Position numbers and translations under genes: made by a program | Source of the DNA: Halococcus qingdaonensis | Lineage (GTDB): Archaea > Halobacteriota > Halobacteria > Halobacteriales > Halococcaceae | Assembly (NCBI RefSeq): GCF_024508235.1 | Contig: NZ_CP101943.1 | Span: 2,639,112 to 2,703,111 of the forward strand | Reading direction: 5' to 3' | Length of the DNA: 64,000 bases | The notes under the pieces: generated by a model | Seen by the model: only the letters and a program-made list of their open reading frames with translations | The model's database searches: none | What the model was told of the DNA's origin: nothing | Shown here: piece by piece, positions 11,475-20,575 of the stretch | How positions within the stretch are numbered: position 1 is the stretch's first letter | How the letters are laid out: every line of letters starts with the position of its first letter

Positions 11475-11614
11475 TCGGCTTTTTCGAAGGCACTGGTCAT
11501 CTGATCGGCGAGTTCGCCGGCTTCGATATGCGAGGAGTGCTCGCGGACGACCTCTTCGGAGTTGTCAAGCGCTCGGGCAGCGGCTGCATGACCTGACGTA
11601 CGTACCAGGACATC
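11447..11614 (-). pseudogene. Remnant of a tyrosine integrase (C-terminal end only)
   Basis: Fifty-five codons read DVLVRTSGHAAAARALDNSE, then EVVREHSSHIEAGELADQMT, matching the last 55 residues of the integrase at 24859-25982 at most positions. Everything upstream, including the conserved Arg and HxxR motifs, is missing, and the frame simply begins at 11614 next to the promoter of the following gene. The catalytic tyrosine of 'REHYSHIE' is Ser here, so the fragment is dead for two separate reasons. It has the same orientation as the second integrase 13 kb away, which hints at an earlier element or a repeat pair flanking the cargo. Confidence 0.85.
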
Positions 11615-11615
11615 G

Positions 11616-11625
11616 GATTTATACG
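11616..11625 (+). promoter_or_regulatory. TATA box of the PLP enzyme gene
   Basis: ATTTATACGG lies about 25-30 bases before the ATG at 11647, placing the transcript start at or next to the start codon. The box lies just outside the integrase remnant. Confidence 0.65.
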
Positions 11626-11646
11626 GTCCGGTTCTGACTGCTATCT

Positions 11647-12840
11647 ATGGCTTCGACCGCGTACGAAAGGTATCGGTTGGCGATGGAAGAGCGGGAGTTC
11701 CCGCTGGCGTATCTCGACCGCGACGCGCTCGACGCCAATATCCGAACCACGCGTCGGCGTGCCGGCAACCTTCCGGTGCGGGTCGCATCGAAATCCGTCC
11801 GGTGTCGGGACGTGCTCCGCTACATCCTTGACCACGAGGGATTTCGTGGCGTCATGTGCTATACCGGTCACGAGGCGGCTCATCTCGCGGCCGACGGGTT
11901 CAACGACCTGCTCGTCGCCTACCCGGTGTGGCACAGAGGCGAACTCGAAGCCGTATGTGATGCCATCGAGAAAGGAACTCGCGTCGTACTCATGGTCGAC
12001 GACCCATCTCACATTGAGCGTATTGGCGAAATTGCCACTAAAAACGACATCGAAGTTCCGGTCTGCATCGATATCGACATGTCGACCGAGTATTTCGGGA
12101 TCCATTTCGGCGTCCGGCGGTCGGGTGTGAGGACGCCGGATGGGGCGCTCTCGCTGGCTGAAACCATCGCCGACGCGGAGGATATCGAACTCGTTGGCGC
12201 GATGGGCTACGAGGCGCAGATCGCTGGACTACCGGACGACAGCCCATCGAACAACGCCGTGACGAACGCCATCGTTCGCGGGTTGAAGCACCGGTCCGCA
12301 CTAACGATGCGCCAACGGCGCGAGCGGGTCGTCGCGGCGCTCGAACGTGCGGGCCACGACCTCATGTTCGTCAATGGTGGTGGCACAGGAAGTGTAGAAG
12401 TAACCTGCCGGGACGTCTCAGTGACGGAACTCACAGTCGGATCGGGATTCTACGCACCACACTTGTTCGACCACTATCGAGGATTTCAGTACGAACCCGC
12501 GGCGGGGTACGCCGTCGAAATCGTCCGCCAGCCCACTTCCGATATCTACACCTGTCGCGGTGGTGGCTACGTTGCAAGCGGCTCAACCGGTGTCGACAAG
12601 GCTCCCGCGCCACATCTTCCCGCGGGTGCCTCGCTGCTCTCGAACGAGGGCGCAGGTGAGATACAGACGCCGATTGAATACGATGGGCCGGTTGAGCTCG
12701 CTCTCGGCGACCCGATCCTGTTCCGCCACGCGAAGGCGGGCGAACTCTGCACGCGTTTCGAGCAACTCCACGTGGTTGCTGACGGCGACCTCGTGGACCG
12801 ATACCCAACCTATCGCGGCGACGGGGAGTGTTTTTTATGA
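11647..12840 (+). CDS. Fold-type III PLP enzyme, D-threonine aldolase / D-serine dehydratase-like
   Basis: A 397-residue cytoplasmic enzyme with an alanine-racemase-type N-terminal barrel. The PLP lysine is probably Lys49 in RVASKSVR, followed by a barrel with CIDIDMSTEYFG and ending in GGGTGSVE, which should hold the cofactor phosphate. The C-terminal beta domain has TCRGGGYVASGSTG and a GDPILFRHAKAGELCTRF block, which in the D-Thr aldolase / D-Ser dehydratase group contributes His and Cys metal ligands. The family acts on D-amino acids or beta-hydroxy D-amino acids. The substrate cannot be read from sequence. The flavin oxidase gene starts 28 bases downstream, so the two are very likely cotranscribed. 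The start at 11647 fits a leaderless transcript from the box at 11616. Confidence 0.8.
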   Translation: MASTAYERYRLAMEEREFPLAYLDRDALDANIRTTRRRAGNLPVRVASKSVRCRDVLRYILDHEGFRGVMCYTGHEAAHLAADGFNDLLVAYPVWHRGELEAVCDAIEKGTRVVLMVDDPSHIERIGEIATKNDIEVPVCIDIDMSTEYFGIHFGVRRSGVRTPDGALSLAETIADAEDIELVGAMGYEAQIAGLPDDSPSNNAVTNAIVRGLKHRSALTMRQRRERVVAALERAGHDLMFVNGGGTGSVEVTCRDVSVTELTVGSGFYAPHLFDHYRGFQYEPAAGYAVEIVRQPTSDIYTCRGGGYVASGSTGVDKAPAPHLPAGASLLSNEGAGEIQTPIEYDGPVELALGDPILFRHAKAGELCTRFEQLHVVADGDLVDRYPTYRGDGECFL

Positions 12841-12868
12841 GCGATGGCTGTAAGAAAACGCCGGAGCA

Positions 12869-14149
12869 ATGATTCGCTGGCGCAACTGGTCGGGAGCGGT
12901 GTCGTGTCGGCCGGAAAGCTACTACGAGCCGATGACCGAGGCCGAACTCCGGCGTATCGTCGCGCACCACGCCGACGAGCGAACGATTCGTGTCGTGGGG
13001 TCGGGCCACTCGTTCTCGCCCGTCGTGCCGACGGACGACGTACTCCTCTCGCTCGGATCGTATACCGGCGTGACGGCCATCGATCGGGAGCGTCGCCAAG
13101 CGACCGTCCGGGCGGGCACGCGCCTCGACGATTTGAACGCCGAACTCGCGGGTCACGACCTCGCGCTTTCGAACATGGGCGACGTGGATCGTCAAACGAT
13201 TGCGGGCGCGCTGGCGACTGGCACCCACGGCACCGGTATCGATCTCGGCATCCTCGCCACGCAGGTCGTCGAATTACGGCTCATCACTGCCGAGGGCGAA
13301 GTCGTAACGCTCTCACCCACCGACGGCGACGTGTTCCGGGCCGCACGACTCTCCCTCGGCGCGCTCGGCGTCGTGAGCGAGGTCACCCTTCAGCTCGATT
13401 CGGCCTACAAGCTCCGCGAGCGCACGCGAACGGCTCCGCTTGATGCCGTGCTCGACAATCTCGAACCGCTCCGCGAAAACCACCGTCACTTCGAGTTCTT
13501 CTGGTTTCCCCACACCGATACCGCGCTCGTCAAGACGCTCGACAAAACTCGAAAGCCGGAAACACGCTCGCTACCGTTCACTGTGGACGAGCGCGCCGAA
13601 AACCTCGCGTTGGGCGGACTGTGTCGGTTGTCAAACCGCTTCTCACGTCTCTCACCGTACTGCGGGCGGGTCGCCGCTGGCACCCTCACCGATGGCGAGA
13701 CGGTTGGCCCGAGCCACGAGGTGTTTCCCACTCGGCGCACAGTTCGGTTCAACGAAACTGAGTACGGTGTTCCGGCTGACGAGGGTGCGGCCGTCGTGCG
13801 CGAGATCCGCGACCACATCCGCCGCGCGGAGCCGACAGTGTTGTTTCCGGTCGAGTTTCGGTGCGTCGCTAGCGACGACATTCCTCTGAGTCCCGCTTAC
13901 GGCCGCGATTCGGCTTTCATCGCTGTCCACAAGTACCACCGCAAGCCCTATCGCTCGTACTTCGACGCCTGCGAATCGATCTTCGACGCGCATGATGGCC
14001 GGCCGCACTGGGGGAAAATGCACTCGCTCGACACCGAACGCCTCCGATCGCGCTATCCCGAATGGGACACGTTCGAGGAGGTCCGGCGCTCGTTCGATCA
14101 CGACGGGGCCTTCCTCAACGACCACCTCGAAGATCTGTTCGCGCCGTAA
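12869..14149 (+). CDS. FAD-linked oxidase of the D-arabinono-1,4-lactone / alditol oxidase family
   Basis: A 426-residue flavoprotein of the vanillyl-alcohol oxidase fold. It has GSGHSFS at residues 44-50, whose His47 is the usual site of covalent FAD attachment, then GTHGTG at about 118-123 and ALGVVSEVTLQL as the end of the FAD domain. The C-terminal ALO domain carries the hallmark HWGKMH near residue 384. Relatives oxidise aldonolactones, alditols or related polyols. The donor here is unknown, and there is no signal peptide. It follows the PLP enzyme by 28 bases and converges on the hydrolase gene at 14171. From memory, actinobacteria also pair an alanine-racemase-domain protein with such an oxidase, which suggests a shared unknown pathway. 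Confidence 0.85.
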   Translation: MIRWRNWSGAVSCRPESYYEPMTEAELRRIVAHHADERTIRVVGSGHSFSPVVPTDDVLLSLGSYTGVTAIDRERRQATVRAGTRLDDLNAELAGHDLALSNMGDVDRQTIAGALATGTHGTGIDLGILATQVVELRLITAEGEVVTLSPTDGDVFRAARLSLGALGVVSEVTLQLDSAYKLRERTRTAPLDAVLDNLEPLRENHRHFEFFWFPHTDTALVKTLDKTRKPETRSLPFTVDERAENLALGGLCRLSNRFSRLSPYCGRVAAGTLTDGETVGPSHEVFPTRRTVRFNETEYGVPADEGAAVVREIRDHIRRAEPTVLFPVEFRCVASDDIPLSPAYGRDSAFIAVHKYHRKPYRSYFDACESIFDAHDGRPHWGKMHSLDTERLRSRYPEWDTFEEVRRSFDHDGAFLNDHLEDLFAP

Positions 14150-14170
14150 TCGTGGCCACCCAAACGCGCC

Positions 14171-16702
14171 TCAGCGCTCGCGAAACCACCGCGAGAGCAC
14201 TCCGAGCGCCTGTCCCGAGAGTCCCGATTGCCGCCACACCGAGAGCGATTCGTGGCGCTCGGCGTTCGCTTCGACCGCGCTTCGCTCGATGGGGAACGGT
14301 TTGTACTCGAAGCTCTCGTAGGGTTCGAGCTGATCAGTGAGTCGGGCCGGCGGGTCGCCGACGACTGCCTTGGGTAGCTCGCCGAGTCGAAGATGGCCCG
14401 AGTTGCCGGGCGGCAGGATACCCCTTCCTTCGCCGGTGGCGAGCGAGACGACCTGATTCCAACTCCCACGGTTGACCAACTCGATTTCCGGACCCTCAGC
14501 CGCACTGATGGCCATGAATCCGGTCGTTCTTGCTTCCTGCCGCCACGCCGATGGGTCTCCGGTCCCGAATCGGTCGGCCAGCGTCTCGCGTGCGCGTTCG
14601 AGCGCGGTTTGCACCGTTTTTTCGCGGTCCTCGCCGAGCCAGTCGTGGCCCGTCCGTCCGGCGAGCGCATCGACGACCGTGACCTCGCGGATGGTGCGGC
14701 CGTGATCGCCGGCGTGGGGGTCCTCGTCCGCGCCGAGGTCGATTTCGGTCGGCGGGTCGAACCGGAGTTCGGGCGTCCGGTCACCGAGTTCGTCCCTAAA
14801 GGCGAGTTCCTGTAGCTCTCTACGCACCGTCTCCCAGATCGCAAATCCGGGAAGATACCGTCCGTTTTCAGTCTCCCACGTGTACTCCGCAGCGGCCCAC
14901 CGTTCGAGTTCGTCGGCGATGGCGTCCATCCCAGCCTCGCGGGCCGCTTCGACGAAGACGGGCGTCGAAGCACCGGCTATCGGGCTTCGGGTTGCGACGT
15001 CTCGAAGGATGCCCGCCACGTCGTCGAGCGAGAGCGGACCGTCCGCGATGGCGTCCTGCGTGAGGTCGTCGAGCAGGTCGACACGATGGATCGACCCCCA
15101 CCGTCCCGCGGCGTCGCCGGCCCGCCAGCCCGCGACGGGCGCGTTGTTCCACTGGACGAAATACCCCGAATCGGGATTTCGCACCGTCATGTTCATTCCT
15201 GTGCCGGTCGTCATCGATTCCCAGCGGTGGTCGCTGCCGGGGGCAGGAAACCGATGGTCGAGGGAGGGATTGCGATCGGGGACCTTCCCGGTGTGGACGA
15301 ACGCGATGTCCTCGTCGTCGGCGTAGATGAAATTGAACGTAAAGGGGAACTCGGCAAGCTGTGTCTCGAACTCCTCGAAACTCTCCTGTCGACCGAGTTC
15401 GGCCCACGCGAACACGCCCTCAAGTTCGTCGCCTCGCGTCGTGGTGCGTTGACACCACGCGACGTGCTCGTCGGGGTTCCACGCGACGACGGGCATCGAA
15501 TCTCCCCGCTCTTCGATGTAGGCGAGTTCTTGCTCGACGGTTCCACGGGGCCAGTCACCGTTACCGAGCGCACCGAGGAGTGATGGCCGATGAACGACGG
15601 TCTCCGTCTCCATCCGCCGCCACTCGCCGTTCCACCGATACCGATGACGGTCTTCGGGATGAACTTCGACCGCGATGGTATCGACCTGGTCATCGTAGCC
15701 ACTGGTGACCGTCCACGCGAATTCGGGTGTGCGGCCGATGACGACGCCCGGCGTGCCGACCACGCCGACGCCGGCGACGTCGAAGCCGGCACCATGAAGA
15801 CCGATTTCGTGGATGACCGGTGGGGCAAAATATCCCATCTGCGGGCCGCCGAACAGCATCGGTCCGCCGGTATCGGTGTGCTCGCCAGCGACCGCGAGCG
15901 CGTTCGATCCCCACCGAAAGCCCGAGAGCGCGCCGGTCGCCCGCCGAACCGACGCACCGATGCCACCGTTGAGCACCTCGGCATCGATACCCCACGGCTC
16001 CGCATCGGCCGCGGCATGGGCGAGTTCTAACTGCTCGTCGGGAACGGTCTCATAGCCGGGAATCGATTCATCGCTCTCAACCGTTAGTTCCGCGGCATCG
16101 ATGGTGGGGGAGTGTTCGTCGGGAATCGACAGCCAGTTCAGGTCGCCGTAGGCCTCGTAGGACGCTCGCTCGTCGCCGAGGGAGTCGGCCAGTTCGGCAA
16201 AGTTCTTCGCGTTCTCCAGTTCTGTGCCGCCATCGACGCCGAAGAAGCCGACCATGTACGCGAGGACCGCGACGCTATCGACCGGTGACCACGGCTCGGG
16301 GGCGTGGCCGAGCGCGAGAAATTCCGCCGGAAGGTCGCGGTCTACGAGGCACTCTATCAGTCGTCGATTCACACCACCGGAAAAGCCTTCGAGCGCAACC
16401 CGCGTAACGGTACTTGCAGCGTCGTACTGAGCTTTCAGTTCGTCGCGAGAGTAGAGGTCACGTGTAACTTGCACATCCGAGTCGAGCTGCATCGGCCCGA
16501 GTACGCTTGCGCTGTCACCGTAGCCGATGTGCCGGAGCGCGTCCATCTCGAACAGTCGGTCGCGGGCCTGCACGTAGCCGTTCGCATACGAGAGCGCATA
16601 CAGTTCGTCCTCGTCGACGTACTCGTCGCGGTCCTCGACATAGACGTGCGTGACGCCGTGTGCGTCGGTCAGCAACTCGACCGCTGGTATCTTATCGCGC
16701 AT
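14171..16702 (-). CDS. Penicillin-acylase family N-terminal nucleophile hydrolase, no signal peptide
   Basis: An 843-residue member of the penicillin/cephalosporin/acyl-homoserine-lactone acylase family, which hydrolyses amide bonds after self-cleavage into alpha and beta chains. The beta chain would begin at Ser266 in FRWGSNALAVAG. The alpha part has SYANGYVQARDRLFEMDALR, and the beta part has GGPQMGYFAPPVIHEIGLHG, GTPGVVIGRTPEFAWTVTSG and VQWNNAPVAGWRAG, all typical. No Tat or Sec signal is present from the ATG at 16702, although the family is usually exported. The sequence upstream of it in the same open frame is not signal-like. It is clearly paralogous to 22086-24758, which has a Tat signal. 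This copy may act in the cytoplasm or may have lost its signal. The substrate is unknown. Confidence 0.85.
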   Translation of the reverse strand: MRDKIPAVELLTDAHGVTHVYVEDRDEYVDEDELYALSYANGYVQARDRLFEMDALRHIGYGDSASVLGPMQLDSDVQVTRDLYSRDELKAQYDAASTVTRVALEGFSGGVNRRLIECLVDRDLPAEFLALGHAPEPWSPVDSVAVLAYMVGFFGVDGGTELENAKNFAELADSLGDERASYEAYGDLNWLSIPDEHSPTIDAAELTVESDESIPGYETVPDEQLELAHAAADAEPWGIDAEVLNGGIGASVRRATGALSGFRWGSNALAVAGEHTDTGGPMLFGGPQMGYFAPPVIHEIGLHGAGFDVAGVGVVGTPGVVIGRTPEFAWTVTSGYDDQVDTIAVEVHPEDRHRYRWNGEWRRMETETVVHRPSLLGALGNGDWPRGTVEQELAYIEERGDSMPVVAWNPDEHVAWCQRTTTRGDELEGVFAWAELGRQESFEEFETQLAEFPFTFNFIYADDEDIAFVHTGKVPDRNPSLDHRFPAPGSDHRWESMTTGTGMNMTVRNPDSGYFVQWNNAPVAGWRAGDAAGRWGSIHRVDLLDDLTQDAIADGPLSLDDVAGILRDVATRSPIAGASTPVFVEAAREAGMDAIADELERWAAAEYTWETENGRYLPGFAIWETVRRELQELAFRDELGDRTPELRFDPPTEIDLGADEDPHAGDHGRTIREVTVVDALAGRTGHDWLGEDREKTVQTALERARETLADRFGTGDPSAWRQEARTTGFMAISAAEGPEIELVNRGSWNQVVSLATGEGRGILPPGNSGHLRLGELPKAVVGDPPARLTDQLEPYESFEYKPFPIERSAVEANAERHESLSVWRQSGLSGQALGVLSRWFRER

Positions 16703-16830
16703 CGTTCCGTTGTTCCGTGGCACACGGAGAAGCTCTGTTCCGGCTATATCCGGGTTTTGAGTCCGGTCACACCATCGGTCTACCGCCGGGCACTTGACGA
16801 AGACTTGCTGCGTGGTCGGTCGACTGGGGG

Positions 16831-16998
16831 ATGAGTACGGCTGCGGTGTACGCCGCCGCGTGACAGGCCGATATCCCCCGATCACTCGATGAAGTCGCTG
16901 CTGTTTCTCGTATTGAGCATCTCCGGATCACACGAGCGTATCGCCACCTCACCCGCGAGTTAGGGCTCGAAATCGACGAAGATCGACAAGTCTCGTAA
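16831..16998 (+). pseudogene. Fragment of a transcription factor B (TFB) gene, C-terminal cyclin repeat
   Basis: The frame reads STAAVYAAA, then TGA, then QADIPRSLDEVAAVSRIEHL and ITRAYRHLTRELGLEID, ending at TAA 16996. This is the end of the second cyclin repeat of archaeal TFB, where 'RSLDEIAEVSRV' and 'YRHL..ELGLE' are conserved. The internal TGA replaces what is usually Arg or Cys and would follow from one C-to-T change. The rest of the gene is absent. Haloarchaea often carry many TFB copies, including on plasmids, so this remnant fits accessory DNA. Confidence 0.75.
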
Positions 16999-17051
16999 GT
17001 CAGCTTGACGATAGTAGGGAAATTCTGTATGGGCGGCTTCGAAACCAGAAT

Positions 17052-18489
17052 CGGTAGTTCCCAACTGAAATCTCAACATCTCCTCTGAACCGGTGTGCTA
17101 TCGAGGTAAACATCGTAGTGGACCGGTTGGCTGGAGGTCAGAAGCGCCGCTGCGTACTCAACGCTTCCCAGCATCGACTCCTCACGAACCCAGCCAACAG
17201 CTGGAGCTCACGAAGGGCACCCCCGAGGCCGCGGGCTGGCCTCAGCCCGCGGCCGCGGTGTATGCGTCCGGCACGCCGACACCATTCATCTCGATCTTCC
17301 ACCGCCGCTCCAACTCTTCTTCCAACGCGTGTCGAATCCAGTCACAGAACACCGAGAACGTGAACTCCTCGGGCAGGTCGCGCCCGCCTCGGCGAGGGCG
17401 GGCGACGACCGCCCATCGTAGCACCAACCACAGGTTCTCCAGCAGAAAGCTCACCACCACGAACGCAAACCGCACGATCGGATCTTGCGTCGACGTTACC
17501 GCTCGTGCACTCCGAAACAGACGGTAGCTCGATTCGATCGCTGACCGCTTTCGGTAGCAGTGTTCGACCTGTGTAGGCGTGCGATCGCCCAGATCGCACG
17601 CCGCGTACCCTCGGACCACTTCACCATGCTTGCCGCGATCGCCGTTCTGATACGAGACAGAGACTGCGAGCGGGAAGCGCAGTTCCCGCTCGCTGTCCTT
17701 GTACATCCGGTAGGTCGTCATGTACGATTTGTGCGTCTCAAGCTTCTCTTCGAGCCGGTCGCCTTTCTCGGCGACCGGCACGACAGTCGCGGCGATCTCT
17801 CGTGAGCGGCGGATGACGCGCTCGTTGTAGAAGCCCGAATCAGCCAGTAGCAGCTCGATCTCGAAGGGATAGGCCTCGACGCGGTCGAGGACGCGCTCGA
17901 CCGCGTCGGCCTGCTTCTCGTCGCTGCGGACGTACGTCATCGCGAGCGTGATCGGTTTCCCGTTCGAGACGAGGTAAGCAGTGCAGTATCGGTGGCAGGT
18001 CGTGGTACCGTCTTTGGGGCTCATTCGACAGAGTTCGCCTACCTCGTCGCTGTAGGTGCCGTGATAGGGGTTATCGACGAAATCGATGGAGACGATCCTC
18101 GACCGGTCAGGGTCGAGGATCGTCATAGCCAACTGCATGAACAGGAGGTTAGCGGCGAATTCGAGCCAGCCTCGATCGAGCGTGTGGAGCCACTCGAAGA
18201 CAGTATCGTCACAGGGAGCCTCGTGATTCTCGGCACAGACCTCTCGAATGGAGCTCTGATTGGTGCTGGCAAGGATAACGACGGACCAGATGTCGCCAGG
18301 ATCGAGGGGCGAGCCCTCGATCCCTGGCAAGGGAAGCTCTCCGATCACATCCGCCGCTACACCTTTGACATCCCACGCCGAAAGGAAGCCGTCTGGTTGC
18401 GGTAATTCTAACACATTCACCCAACCAGACATCTTCTGCAATCAGACCGACGCTTTAGCTCCGCCTCTCAACTCGATTGGGAACTACCG
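17052..18489 (-). mobile_element. ISH3-family insertion sequence, 1,438 bp, with target duplication AGAAT
   Basis: The ends are inverted: CGGTAGTTCCCAA starts at 17052 and TTGGGAACTACCG ends at 18489. Outside them the 5-base direct repeat AGAAT stands at 17047-17051 and 18490-18494, a perfect target duplication. Length, 5-bp duplication and one long transposase frame all fit the ISH3 family. Both ends and the transposase are intact, so the element may still move. It is inserted in an older transposase remnant whose pieces lie on both sides. Confidence 0.9.
17242..18432 (-). CDS. ISH3-family DDE transposase
   Basis: A 396-residue transposase that cuts and inserts the surrounding element. The acidic residues are in SIDFVDNPYHG (first D), LLADSGFYNERVI (second D) and KRSAIESSYRLFRSA (E), followed by DPIVRFAFVVVSFLLENLW, which is characteristic of the ISH3 group. 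The ATG at 18432 was chosen; a TTG three codons upstream is possible. No frameshift or internal stop is seen. It occupies almost the whole element. Confidence 0.92.
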   Translation of the reverse strand: MSGWVNVLELPQPDGFLSAWDVKGVAADVIGELPLPGIEGSPLDPGDIWSVVILASTNQSSIREVCAENHEAPCDDTVFEWLHTLDRGWLEFAANLLFMQLAMTILDPDRSRIVSIDFVDNPYHGTYSDEVGELCRMSPKDGTTTCHRYCTAYLVSNGKPITLAMTYVRSDEKQADAVERVLDRVEAYPFEIELLLADSGFYNERVIRRSREIAATVVPVAEKGDRLEEKLETHKSYMTTYRMYKDSERELRFPLAVSVSYQNGDRGKHGEVVRGYAACDLGDRTPTQVEHCYRKRSAIESSYRLFRSARAVTSTQDPIVRFAFVVVSFLLENLWLVLRWAVVARPRRGGRDLPEEFTFSVFCDWIRHALEEELERRWKIEMNGVGVPDAYTAAAG

Positions 18490-18735
18490 AGAATGGGCTC
18501 GCATTCGGAACTGCTACTCCCATCGACAGAACGAACTGTAGTGTGGTGCCCGTTCGAGGGCGAATTCGTCGAGGATAACGGTTGAATCGTTAACGCCTCG
18601 GTCTCACGGAGATTCTTGTCGAGTTCGATGCGCATCAGAATCAGAGCGATCTGGACCCACTCGGCGTACCCGCTGTCGCCGTTCGGCGCAGCGGGTACGT
18701 CCGGGTCGTCGACGTACTTCTTGGCAAGCTTCTTA
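18490..18735 (-). pseudogene. Decayed IS transposase interrupted by the ISH3 element
   Basis: On the minus strand the frame reads CKKLAKKYVDDPDVPAAPN, then GYAEWVQIALILMRIELDKN and LRETEA. After a one-base shift it continues NDSTVILDEFALERAPHYSS and FCRWE, then TAG, QFRMRAHS. This order matches the N-terminus of a common haloarchaeal IS transposase type ('YAEWIQ...RTEAF...APHHSSLCRWEQ'). At HS the ISH3 copy interrupts it. Beyond the other end, 17000-17051, a short piece in the same direction (GFEAAHTEFPYYRQADL) could be its continuation. It is dead, with a frameshift and a stop. Confidence 0.7.
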
Positions 18736-19197
18736 CACTATCGGGCTAGTGGTCGTTTTGACCTCATACCGCAAGACGGCGTCCAATTCCCCACATGTCT
18801 CACGAAAAACCCGAGAAATCGGCTGAGAACAGTCTCAGCTAGCGCTGCAACAAGGCATTCCTCAAGCCACCTCAACTAGACAGTGCCTCTTGACGGCTTC
18901 AGCATGCGATTGGAACTTTCCAATCGATACTTACTGTTGTTACGGTCCCGATTCGAGCGCTACCCGTTGAGTGAATCTCGCTCTCAAAAGCCATCTCTGG
19001 GTGGGAATACCTGCTGATGAGATCGTGCCCAATGTTTTCCCAGCTCGTGAATCTCTGTTTTTAGCATTATACAAAGCTCAAATAATCCTGGGCCCACTCT
19101 CTATACACTGATAAAGCGCGATCCGACAACCGGATTTTTGTGCTGGCACTGCAAGTGTTTTGCAGCTAGCTTGGTTACGAGCGAACGACCGGAATTG
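18736..19197. other. Spacer between IS remnants and the MFS gene
   Basis: No gene is visible. The left part is probably the 5' end of the decayed IS. The right part is AT-richer (TTTTTAGCATTATACAAAG at about 19056-19074) and may hold the promoter of the transporter, though that would leave a leader of more than 100 bases. Confidence 0.4.
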
Positions 19198-20403
19198 ATG
19201 GACGCGTTCCCTTCTCTACAACAGGAAATAGGCGCACTGTGGTCCGATGGAAAAGGAAAGAAGCTAATCGCGATTGCTCTCGGATGGGGGCTCTTGAACG
19301 GAACTCGGATGATCTATCCAGTGTTGTTGCCGTCGTTGAGCGAGAACTTTGATCTTACGCTCACCACTGCTGGCCTGTTAGTAACGATTATCTGGGTCAC
19401 CTACGCGATCGGTCAGGTCCCAAGTGGCGTTCTGGCTGATCGATACGGTGAGCGGACGATATTGACAACAGGGCTGATGATCGTCGCTGGTGCCGTGTCG
19501 TTGGTGGTTCTCGCTCCGTCGACGTGGAGCCTGTTCGCTGCAACCGGACTGATCGGTGTCGGATTGTCTCTGTATCCGGTCGCACGGATTACTGCTCTCT
19601 CGGATCTCTACCCTGATCGCATCGGTCGTGTGCTGGGAATAACGATGGCAGCGGGTGACACTGGACAGACAGTCCTCCCGTTGATTGCTGGTGTCCTCAT
19701 CGGTCTCACATGGCAGGTGGGTCTTGTCTTTGTCGTACCCCTCCTCGTCGTTGTTGCGATCGCTGTCTGGCGAGTTCTTCCATCAACAGTCTCGTCGGAC
19801 ACAGCACGCACGGAACTGTCTCTCCAGCGGGCGAAGACTGTTCTTCGGGAGCTCTACCATCCGACACTGGTGATCATGGCGATTATTCTGTTTTTGTATA
19901 TCGGTGTTCTACAGACGTTCTCGGCGTTTTATCCCACCTATCTGATCCACGAAAAGGGATTTTCCTCGACGGCAGCAAGCGCGTTGTTCAGTCTGTTTTT
20001 CGCGTTCGGGATCGCTGCCAAGCCGCTTGCTGGCGTTGCATACGATGTGATCGGTATTCGGCGCTCACTGCCACTCGTCCTCGGTGGAGCAATCCTCGGA
20101 TTTGCTCTGCTGCCGTTTCTCACCAATTTTTGGTTGCTCGCAGGGGACACGGTTCTGATCAGTTCGATGCTTGGTTCGGGCGCAATCACTCAGTCGTACC
20201 TCTCGGAGACGATTCCACCGGAGATTGAAGGGACTGGACTGGGAGCTGTCCGGTCAAGCGCTTCTTTGTTGGCTTCTACAGGTCCGGTGCTCTTCGGCGC
20301 GGTCGCCGAGCGTGGTTTCTTCGACGAGGGCTATCTCGCGTTGGCGCTTCTCATGGGTATCGTCACGATACTCACTCTTCGACTTCCCAATCAAACAGAG
20401 TAG
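19198..20403 (+). CDS. MFS transporter
   Basis: A 401-residue integral membrane protein with about 12 hydrophobic segments. The loop between segments 2 and 3 has the MFS signature GVLADRYGERTIL, and the pseudo-repeat in the second half has GVAYDVIGIRRSL. It would move a small solute with ion symport or antiport. The substrate is unknown. The ATG at 19198 (MDAFPSLQQEIG) begins a cytoplasmic stretch before segment 1. An earlier in-frame start at 19138 adds an unlikely Cys-rich lead. It stands alone on the plus strand between IS remnants and two minus-strand Tat-substrate genes. The position suggests it serves the same unknown substrate as the hydrolases. Confidence 0.85.
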   Translation: MDAFPSLQQEIGALWSDGKGKKLIAIALGWGLLNGTRMIYPVLLPSLSENFDLTLTTAGLLVTIIWVTYAIGQVPSGVLADRYGERTILTTGLMIVAGAVSLVVLAPSTWSLFAATGLIGVGLSLYPVARITALSDLYPDRIGRVLGITMAAGDTGQTVLPLIAGVLIGLTWQVGLVFVVPLLVVVAIAVWRVLPSTVSSDTARTELSLQRAKTVLRELYHPTLVIMAIILFLYIGVLQTFSAFYPTYLIHEKGFSSTAASALFSLFFAFGIAAKPLAGVAYDVIGIRRSLPLVLGGAILGFALLPFLTNFWLLAGDTVLISSMLGSGAITQSYLSETIPPEIEGTGLGAVRSSASLLASTGPVLFGAVAERGFFDEGYLALALLMGIVTILTLRLPNQTE

Positions 20404-20575
20404 AGTGGCTCGGTTCTGCTCACCTTGTGTAACAGTTCGCCGATTTCAAAAGATCAGAGTTACATAAGGGTATCCGATATCGGTGGCTTTCAAAGACATA
20501 CACTCCGTTCATCGAATCGAATTTCGTACTCACACTCGAGGTTAGAGAGCTAAGCACGAGTAAAACAGTACCGAT

